Positions 55,885 through 64,000 of a stretch of 64,000 nucleotides of DNA are shown in pieces (the stretch's first letter is position 1; the number at the start of each line of letters is the position of its first letter). The position numbers and the translations under genes are program-made. Source of the stretch: Phyto melanocephala. Its lineage: Eukaryota > Arthropoda > Insecta > Diptera > Rhinophoridae. Where the stretch lies: positions 112,386,515 to 112,450,514 of the forward strand of contig OW799237.1 of NCBI GenBank assembly GCA_941918925.1, read 5' to 3'. A model generated the notes under the pieces. That model worked only from the letters and a program-made list of their open reading frames with translations, did no database searches and was not told the origin of the DNA.

Positions 55885-57570
55885 ATGGTAAAGTACACGA
55901 ACGAACAGAAATTGCGGTCAATGACCGCAATTTTAAGAGTATTAACTCCAATTTGCAGTCGTTATTCTCGCAACAGCAACAACAAGTTTAGTGCAAATAT
56001 TTGAGTATACATATTCATTTTGTGATGCTGCCGTGTCAGTGAGAGAACGAGTTGGTCGAAGTGACGAAAATAACATTGCCCTTCAGGCGTCCGTAGAAAA
56101 CGATCCAAATCAGTCGATTCCGCGGCGCTCTAAAGAACTAGAATTTTGCGTAAAGATCTTGATTTACACCTTTACAAGCACAAAATTACTCATGAATTGA
56201 AGCCAATGGATCATTTAACCATTGGAAAAGATGCGCCAGGATGATGAATTTTTTCGCAAAAACATCTTCGAAGCTAATTTTTGACTCAATGTGTTTGTCA
56301 ATAAGCAATATATGCGTTATTAGTCTGGTGAAATTCCACAAAAAATAACTGCTTGGTGTGCTTTGCATGCCGGCGGCATCATTGGGCCATATTTTTTCGT
56401 CGACAATAACGATCGTCACGTTAATTTGAATAGCGATCGTTTTACGCGCCATAAATACCGATTCATTTTGGTCTGAATTGGACAACTTGGACTTGGACGA
56501 CATGTGATTTCAACAGGACGGTCCCACAAGCCACACAGCACACTTTACAATCGATTTAATTTACACTTCACACAGTGAAAAGGGTATATATAGAATTGTC
56601 CCCATAAAGTATATATTTTCTGAAAGCTTATGAATAGGGGAGTCGATTAAACTCTGACCGTCTGTCCGTGTGTATGTTGAAATCAACTTTTTGAAGTCCC
56701 CCGACATCGCTTGGACCCGGGTGAGGTATTAAAATATCAGAAATATTCGGGAGTAGATCGGTATTGAAAATCAGAAACATCGGTACATAAACAACTGACA
56801 TATGAGCAAACAACCACGACCACCTCGTCTTTTTCACAACAGCAACATACAAAAACAACACCCATACATACAAACGTGGTATACTGGTTAGAGTGAACGT
56901 GGCATCAAATCCCAGCTGAACCAAAAAATATTTTTTTTCTATTTTATATATTATATATGTATATTTTTATTATTTTTTTTTGTAATTTTTTTATTTAATC
57001 TTTTATTTTTTTAAATTTTTTTTAATATTTTTTTTTTTAATTTTTATTTATTTTTATTTTATATTTATTATTTATATATTTTTTTAATTTATTTAAATTT
57101 TTTTTATATATTTTTTTTTAAATTTTTTTTTTAAATACTACATACATACGTAAATCTATAATTTTACAATGGGTGCTTTTATATATGTATGTTTTTATAT
57201 GTATGTATGTTCGTATTTCATGAGATGAATGGTGATCCAAACTATTATTATTGCATGACTGCACGTGGTGAAGGGTATATAATATTTGGCACGGCCGAAT
57301 ATAGAACTCTTACTTGTTTAAGCGTAAGTTTGGTGAGCGTGTTATCTCCAGAAATGGACCAGTCAATTAGCCACCTCGTTCGTGCGATTTAGCTCCGGTA
57401 GCCTTTTTTTCTTTAATCACTACAATTTATTAGTCTTAAGCCAATAAGCCGACTACGTTGAAAGTACATAGAGTCAACATTAAATGTTTGAACGAGTCAT
57501 CGAAATTTGGGTCCAACAAATCGACCGCTGCCGACGTGACCGAAGCGGCCATATGAACAAAGGAGAATTC
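55885..57570 (+). pseudogene. mariner-type transposase relic split by a Helentron-like repeat
   Basis: It starts near an ATG at 55885 with 'KYTNEQKLRS', then 'ERVGRSDENNIALQASVEND' and 'PNQSIPRRSKELEF'. Decayed blocks for the catalytic core follow: 'GGIIGPYFF' near 56385 and 'DMxFQQDG' near 56500. After the inserted repeat (about 56561-57319) the reading resumes with 'RKFGERVISRNGPVNWPPRSCD' shortened by decay (57325-57370) and 'DRCRR...GGHMN' near 57525. Stops and frameshifts occur throughout. The family is that of insect mariner-type elements with WPPRSCDLTP. Confidence 0.65.
56561..57319 (-). mobile_element. Helentron/DINE-like compound repeat, copy 9
   Basis: The order is hairpin end (56565-56590), mini-me-like core (about 56603-56680), tRNA-like segment in direct orientation (56872-56925), T-rich tract (56930-57130), then 'gaagggtatataatatttgg', palindrome-like 'tttggc-acg-gccgaat' and 'atagaactcttacttgttt'. 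Removing it rejoins the transposase frame: GAT TTA is followed directly by AAG CGT AAG, so there is no target duplication and the junction is A|A on this strand. This fits a Helitron/Helentron mechanism. Confidence 0.75.
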
Positions 57571-57682
57571 CATTAATTAAGGTTTTAATTGTATTTCAAA
57601 TCGATCATAAACTTTTGGAAATATCTCAAATAGCTTGCGTTTTATTAAAAAAAATATTTTTTAATTTCTTATTGGAAAACCC

Positions 57683-57866
57683 CGATGGACTAGTCAGCAG
57701 TGTGCTGTTCTGCTAGTTTGGGGGTTGCGGGTTCGATTCCCGCCGGAGACTCAGGACTTGTCTGCTTCCTTTCTATTCTATTCTTACTTTGCTATTCAGG
57801 TACCACAAAGGGATCAATATAATAGACCCAAGTGAGCTGCACAACAGCTGCCTGTTCTACCTAACC
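57683..57866 (+). mobile_element. tRNA-derived SINE, copy 2
   Basis: The A box TGGACTAGTCAG (57686-57697) and perfect B box GGTTCGATTCC (57730-57740) are followed by 'cgccggagactcaggacttg' and a pyrimidine-rich body shared with the copy at 43843-44060. A 13-bp direct repeat 'tattggaaaaccc' lies on both sides (57670-57682 and 57867-57879). Since 'tattggaaa' also occurs at the tail of the other copy, part of that repeat could be SINE tail rather than target duplication. Confidence 0.7.
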
Positions 57867-58081
57867 TATTGGAAAACCCTTTATAATACCAACCTACATA
57901 CATAAATACCTGAAAGTGTGTAGAGTGCATAAAAAATTATAAATTTTTTAGTTCTTTTGACAAGTCATTGAAATATCAAAATACTTAAAATCCATCCTGT
58001 TTTTTATTGTCTATTAAAGAATTGGTGAATTAAAGTAATAGTTGCTCAAAGAATTGTCAAACTGCATACGCAAATCACGAC

Positions 58082-61000
58082 ATGTCCACATCGTCATCAA
58101 ATACAACATCACAGCATCATACTCAAAAACAATCAAATCCTGAGCTTTCACAGCCAAGTCACAATTCACAGCAACAACATCCCGACATAACGAAAGAAGA
58201 ATTTGAACGCATTTCTGAGGCTCTCAAAAAGGAGGAATTTCGTAAATTATTCCTTGATTACATTGAGGAAATCCAAGATCCCGAAAATCGCAAGCGTTAC
58301 GAAGAGGAAATTAAACAAATTGAAGCTGAACGTGGCGTCGATGTAGTTTTTATACATCCACAGCCCGGCTTTGTCATTAAAACCTCGGAGAATGGTAGCC
58401 AGAAGTGTTTTATCAATTGTGCTAAGAGTGAACATGTAGCAAAACCAACCAATCAAATATGTTTCGATCACAAGACCGGTACTCGGGGCATCAGTTGGTC
58501 TATTCCAATGGCTCAGGCACCACCGCGTGATGATCTCGATAATAACAAGAAACGTTGTCGGGTATATGATGTTGTCTTCCATCCGGATGCATTGTATTTA
58601 GCCGAACGTAATACATCATTTCATAAGTGCCTTGTTGATACAGCGCTGGATGCTGTCGAAAGAGAAAATAAGGTGGGTAAAATGGCTAACAAAACATTAT
58701 ACTCTATAGCTTAGCTAGGACAAGCCCTATTACTAAACTTTTATGCTATTTTTTTTAACAAGTCAAGGTTTAGGTTTTAAAAAATTTTCGTCTTATATCT
58801 TTATCACACAGGTCAATTTAGATCGTGTTAATATCAAATTTCCGAAACTACAATTCAAGGGTGTTGCCCGTTCAACTGTAATACGTAAATTGGCTAAAGA
58901 TCCACCAGTTGAATTCGAAGAACCGCATCCCCTTGATAATATTTATCCAGCAAAACCCACAGCTCACGCCGGCATCCCCAAAGTGCTGCCTATGAAAACA
59001 ATCGACTGTAGTAAACAAACAACAACAACAATGATGCCTGATTATTGTACCCCCAAATATACAATAAAACATCGCCATGATGTTGATCTCGCTGATTACA
59101 CACATGAATTGGATGCTAAATTACATATTTCTATACCGCGTGAACTAGTTGTAGACATTGAATTGCCGCTATTAAATTCCAGCAATGAATGCCAATTAGA
59201 TGTTACTGAGAAGACAGTGTTCTTGTTAAGTGAACGTGTTGGCGCTAAATATCGTTTAAACATTGATTTACCCTTTGAGGTGAACGACAAGGAGGGTTCG
59301 GCAAAATTTGATGTCGACACGAGACGTTTAAGTTTAACACTGCCTGTAAAACGACCTAATATAAAGAAGCAAAGGCAAATGCATGACAGCCTATTACATT
59401 TGAGTCGTGAAGATAGTGGTGTCGAGAGTGATATGCGTGATGAATTTTTGTCGATTAATAGAGAATCGCCTGTCGAAAAAATAAATCCAACAACTATACA
59501 ACGTTCTTTAAATAAGGAAGAAAATGGTAAGTATGGATGTAGTTGCTAGTAAAGTTTAACTTCAGTTAGTTTATGTTCTCTTAACTCTTTTAAGCTTTGC
59601 ATAAAGCTAAAGAAGTTGAACAACAATTTCTCGATTCAAATATTGTTTATCAGTTGCCTGCCAAATTCGATTGTAATGTCTTGGATAACACTATGTCTTG
59701 GGTACTCCACATTCGCAATGTGCAAGAGGATTCATTGCGAATGAAACATGGAGATTATGGGTTGCATTTAAAATTTATCTCTGTTGGCAGCGGTTATTAT
59801 CCTGCTCATTATTCATTTTATATACAGCTTTCCTTAGAGGAAAAAGAGGCTAAAATCATTGAGGCCGATGCGGAAGCATGGGAAAACAATGTTATTCTAA
59901 ATGTACATTTAAATACAAGTGCAGAAAGTATGTCTAGCTATCTAGCTGGTTTAGATAGTGATAACTTGCAAGAGTATGTGATCCAGGAAAAGCTTAAAGT
60001 GGCTCATAAATCTAGACAGAGACAGAAAGAAAATCAGCCATCTTTAGACATTTCTATAGAACGTTCAGAATGTGAAGAGAAATCGATAGAAATTGAAATA
60101 AAAACTAGAGCTGTGGAAATGTCTGCCTGTAATGCCAATACAACCGACGACGATGAAGAATTAAATCAGTATGCGATTAATGCAACTCAAACAAATCAAA
60201 AGAAGGTTAATAAAAAACAAAAGCGAAAAAACAAAATACGTCGTTCTCTTTCCGAGTCCGCTTGTGATGATATTAAAACATACCAACAGCAGCAGCAACA
60301 AAAGCTAAAACACAGCATTGCACAAATACCTGTGCCAGAAGTTAACGAAAGTGAACACGATGAAAATGCAGAAGATGCAGATGACGATGAGGATGAGGAG
60401 GATTCTTCAAACGAGAGCACAGATAAATCTGCCAAATCTTTACATCCCACTTCACAGTCAATGAAAGTACCCTCGGCGAATAGTAGTAGTAGCTTTAACA
60501 ATAACAATTCCAACAATTCTGTTTTGGCACAGCAACGCAAGCAACGCAGCTTTTCGGAGTCTCGTGATAGCGCTATCAGTTTTAGTGCTGGTAGTTCTTC
60601 GTACAAGGGTATTCTTAAGCATTATAGCCGTTATGAACCCCAACCTTCCATATCTGATTCATATGATTCCATTGATGATCTTTCATCATTAACTTATTCG
60701 ACTTCAGTTGATGGCATGGCAAGTGCTTTCAATTCGTTGCGTTTCTCACAATCCTTCAGTGATATACCGGAGGAGAATGTTGTTAGTCTATCGGAAAGTT
60801 GTAAAAAGACCGTACGTTTTAGTGAGGTCATCAAAAAGCAGGTGTTTAGGTGAGCGCATTAAATATAATTTTAAATGTCCTCAACAATTAAAAAAAAAAT
60901 TCTTTTTTTTAAACAATTCAATGCACAGAAAAACAACTTATTTTTTTTATTTTATATGCTTGTTTATGTAATCAAATTTTTGAAATTTGTTTTTGTTACC

Positions 61001-61173
61001 CTAATTGATCGTATAAGGTTTAGCTGATTTTAACAATAACAAATTATTTTTACAGATTAGACTCCAGCATCTTGGGACAACGCAAAAAGAATCAGAAACG
61101 TCGTGATCGCAAACAGCGAGCTCTACAGCGGCGTCTAAGCGAAGGAGATTCGGCGGATTATGAAGACAATAAG
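58082..61173 (+). CDS. Nop17l: Kintoun / dynein axonemal assembly factor 2 (PIH1 domain), 3' end open
   Basis: The exons are 58082-58672, 58812-59526, 59595-60849 and 61056-61173, with GT-AG introns of 139, 68 and 206 bp and matching phases (0, 1, 2). They give 893 codons. Residues about 35-240 form the PIH1 N-terminal domain (DITKEEFERI, EIQDPENRKRYEEE, VFIHPQPGFVIKT, QAPPRDD, FHPDALYLA). Residues about 295-380 form a CS/p23-like domain (IPRELVVDIELPLL, RLSLTLPV). A Gln run, an acidic stretch (about 686-714) and a conserved basic C-terminus follow. KTVRF (about 840-844) fits a PP1-docking RVxF motif. The family helps HSP70/HSP90 preassemble axonemal dynein arms in the cytoplasm, in fly sperm and chordotonal neurons. 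After 61173 it may splice on or read to a TAA at 61204-61206. Confidence 0.88.
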
Positions 61174-61312
61174 GTAATTTATATTTTTATGTGTATAAAT
61201 GTTTAAAGAAATTGGGCAGCAGCAGACAAATTTTGTGTAAAATTTCAATTTTAACATTTTTGACGCACTTATTATATTTGTATTTTTTTTTATTTTTTTT
61301 ATCTAAAATATA
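61174..61312 (+). other. Start of a kintoun intron or short 3' end
   Basis: GTAATT after AAG at 61171-61173 is a fair donor. Without splicing the frame closes at TAA 61204-61206. I could not identify a convincing final exon downstream within the window: candidate acceptors near 62478 and 62483 give only 10-15 codons. Confidence 0.35.
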
Positions 61313-62099
61313 CAGTAGAATCGAGGTAACGTGAACTATTAAAAACCGAGCGTGTTCACGTTTGCGAAGTTGTTCATGTTGACGAAGGTGTAACTTTTTA
61401 AAACTTCCAAATAAATTAGACATGTGATTTAACTAAAATTCATATGTTTTTTTGTATTTCGGATTGTTATGTACAAACATACATATGTTTTGTTAAAAAA
61501 AAGTACGTTAAAATTAATTTAAGAAATGTGTTACCTTTTTTTAGATTATTTTTTAATTTTTAAATTTTAATTGCTGAACAAATTCTTTCTCTCAAAAAAG
61601 CTAACGGGATATCCTCTTCACAGTTTTCTTCATCTCCTAAAGAGCTAAAAATGTTCAGCCAGCACTTTGCTATTGCTTTCTTTTCAAGACGTTGCCAAGT
61701 TGAATTTAAATAGCCAATAGCGTCCATTAATAGTTAAACCAATTTTCAAAAATGGCAGCTATCATCCTTTTGGAGCAATTGTAGTCCACAGGAGATTCAA
61801 AATTTCTAAAAGAGCGACGATTTTTTGCCTTTCCAATCACAAGAAGTTTAACTTTAGAATTTTGGCAGTTTTTGTTATATTTTTCACGAAAAACTTTAGA
61901 TTAGATCATGCTAAATCAGCAGCAATCATTTACGGGGATACCCCTTTTTATGAAAACGATTTGGGTAACCGACAAATTTATTCACGTTATAAGGCTTTCT
62001 TACTGTGTTCACGCTACAGAGTAGCCAGTGTAAAAAAAATTATGTTCATCTTATCCGGTGATCACGTAAGGCAGTGTTTTTGTTACCGCGAGTCTACTG
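61313..62099 (-). mobile_element. Decayed pogo/Tigger-like DNA transposon
   Basis: The ends 'cagtagaatcgaggtaacgt' and '...gttaccgcgagtctactg' are inverted repeats flanked by TA on both sides (61311-61312 and 62100-62101). On the minus strand, 61600-61860 reads 'LLVIGKAKNRRSFRNF' then 'SKRMIAAIFENWF' and 'MDAIGYLNSTWQRLEKKAIA'. These are decayed forms of the DDE-type Tigger transposase region. Frames are broken. It lies just downstream of the last recognised kintoun exon. Confidence 0.65.
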
Positions 62100-62101
62100 T
62101 A

Positions 62102-64000
62102 CTTAAACTTTTTTAAATTAAAATTTTTATCAATAAAATTTTCTAAACAAATTAATAAAATTGATGATAAACGAACTCGTATAGCAAAAATATAAAGCAG
62201 TATAAAATTACAAAATTAAAATAGAATTCTTTGTTACGCACTTATTCAGCTTTCAATTGCATACATACATACATATTTTTGTTTACTTTTTTTTTATTAT
62301 TGTTTATAATGTACATACATAAATCATATTTAATTTTCATCACAAAAAAAAAATATACACACACATACGTATGTACATATCTGTGTATATATTTATAAAC
62401 AAATTAAGGAAATTATGGCATAATGCCAACAATTACACGAATACTATAATAAAACGTCAACTAACCAACATCCATAGGCAGTGGATGTCTGGTGTCTTTT
62501 TATATGATCTCCCTTCATCATGTCGATGATGATACGTATGAATATATGAGTTTATTGTTTTGTCTGTGTCAAGAAGAAGAAGAAGACTATCTCCATTTTT
62601 TTTTTAGTTTATTTAGAAATCGAATGCATTATATCGTAAGTTTTTTAAATCAAACTTTTAAAATGTTGTATTTAAAATTTGTATTTATTAAAAATTTGCA
62701 ATTAAAATTTCAATGGAGGCTAGTTTGAAAATAATTTTGAAAAATCATTTTAATATTTTTACCCTTTTTCTGAATTTTGTGATAAAATTGTAGCAAAAAC
62801 TATAATAAAACTGAATACACATTTTAGTGATTTGTTTTAAATTTCTTTTATAACTAAGTTAATAGGAGGTTTTGTTGTAAACAATTTTTCCTTTAAACTG
62901 TGATATAAGTAGTTTCTTTATTGAATTAATCAGTTGTTAATTGTTGTAACACTACTTGCAAATTCTCATAACTCTGTTAATAATATTGGTAAATAATATT
63001 GGTAAAATAAATAAGTTTTAATAAATAGTAAGAAAAAAAAAGAACAAAAATAATAAGAAAACTGAAATTTTTAAGTTTTTTATAATGGGTGTGCAAAATT
63101 TGAGCTATCAGTTTAATTTTAATAAAAAGAGTTTTTTCAGATATAAAAAATATTTCTATGTCAGTTCATTACAAATAGATTCTGGTTAAAAATCAAAATT
63201 ACGTCGGCAAATAAAATTCCATTGTTATCTTGATGTTTTCCAAGTGGCATCATCAACATGTTCTTCATGTCTTAATCATAAATTTTCCGACACAAAAAGC
63301 TTTGAATTATCTCGCTCCCTGCAAAAAAATACTGATAGTCATTCTTTCTGTACTGCGTTTAAATCACTTCTAAAGTAGCTAATATAACATTTTTTTATTT
63401 TAAAGAAGTCATTTTTAAGCACTTCTCAACAGTCATTTTAAATCACTACTATTTTGAAAAAATTAGTCCATTATTTTTTAAAATAAAAAAGTTAATTCAC
63501 AAATGGACGAAAACATGTTGTCTTTCACTTTCATTGTCAGTTAAATATTTATTTAATTAAGAAAATTCTAGGCACAAGAAACTATGTAAAATAAATGCTC
63601 ATATTTGGCTTAATATCTCTTCGAAAGTTAGCATTTTCATTACTTCCTAGAAGTGAAATTTTTTCACACTTAAAATGCAAAAAATAATAGCATTAAATTA
63701 TATAAAAAATAGCATCAGATTATCGAATTTTAATGGGATTTTTTACTGGGATTATATTGAATATAAAACTGTCAAAAAAGAATTGCATTTTTTCCAATGA
63801 CATGCTAATGTAAAATTCATTAGTTTTTCCTTAGAATTAGAAGTACTTCGGGTTAGTCAGATGTAGTATTTTTACTACTTCTTTTTCCTCACTTTTTTTC
63901 ACTGGTCTGTAACGATTTCCATTGACCAATGATGAATCAAATTTGGATATCCTTTATAAGAATTAACACTATTTACTTGACAACTTTTTCCCATTTCGGT
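62102..64000. other. AT-rich DNA at the window end, nothing firm
   Basis: This could be kintoun intron or intergenic DNA. The open frame at 62492-62728 contains 'CQEEEEDYLH' but has no recognised motif. 'ccctgcaaaaaaat' near 63318 and 'ttttttactggg' near 63736 look like possible ends of a further small transposon, but I could not pair them convincingly. Confidence 0.3.

Noticed and set aside
57684..57760. Genuine tRNA gene upstream of kintoun
   Set aside because: The A and B boxes are good, but the flanks do not form an acceptor stem and the same head with the same non-tRNA body occurs at 43843-44060, so it is a SINE.
60196..60606. Antisense 136-codon frame rich in Ser and Cys
   Set aside because: It is the reverse of the acidic and Gln/Ser-rich repeats in kintoun exon 3 and has no independent support.
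62461..62520. Final kintoun exon after 'catccatag' or 'ggcag'
   Set aside because: Both candidate acceptors give only 10-15 codons with no similarity to a known kintoun C-terminus.
1..64000. CRISPR array, bacterial operon or a novel defence system
   Set aside because: The repeats are dispersed transposons and microsatellites, and the genes are spliced and eukaryotic. No regularly spaced repeat-spacer structure exists.

Overview
The window is strongly AT-rich dipteran nuclear DNA. Short phase-compatible introns, a copia element primed like fly copia, mini-me-type repeats and protein matches to Drosophila genes all point to a brachyceran fly. A calyptrate (blow fly or house-fly group) is my best inference. 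I saw no bacterial, CRISPR or rRNA signal, and no tRNA gene that I would call functional.

Two host genes are supported, both on the + strand. The first (CDS 6367-26682, three exons) encodes a secreted protein of about 310 aa that I recognise as the family of Drosophila rhythmically expressed gene 5 (Reg-5). Its first intron is about 18.7 kb and full of transposon debris. The second (from 58082) is kintoun/Nop17l (DNAAF2), the PIH1-domain cytoplasmic dynein-arm assembly factor. Four exons can be followed to 61173. The 3' end is not certain.

The rest is mainly mobile DNA. (a) One full-length Ty1/copia element lies at 36376-40836, with identical 182-bp LTRs, a 5-bp target duplication and an uninterrupted 1302-codon Gag-Pol frame. 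(b) At least nine copies of a Helentron/DINE-like repeat with a mini-me core and a tRNA-like box A/B segment are present, plus two copies of a related family, one of which carries 288-bp internal tandem repeats. (c) There are decayed mariner/Tc1 transposases (4370-4800, 9580-10225, 44270-47101, 55885-57570), a pogo/Tigger relic inside a kintoun intron, and non-LTR retrotransposon fragments (31200-31860 and 49400-50560). (d) MITE families include hAT-like (8-bp duplications), PIF/Harbinger-like (3-bp duplications), pogo-like and several fold-back palindromes. (e) Two copies of a tRNA-derived SINE are present.

Nested insertions give a relative chronology. A Helentron-like copy splits a mariner transposase between adjacent codons with no target duplication. 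Copia splits the arm of an inverted-repeat element that carries a hammerhead-like motif. A non-LTR element splits an older repeat whose empty counterpart lies at about 50920-51080. I found no clearly undescribed system. The most interesting signals are the Helentron-like compound repeats with tRNA-like promoter boxes, and the hammerhead-like cores in inverted-repeat elements.
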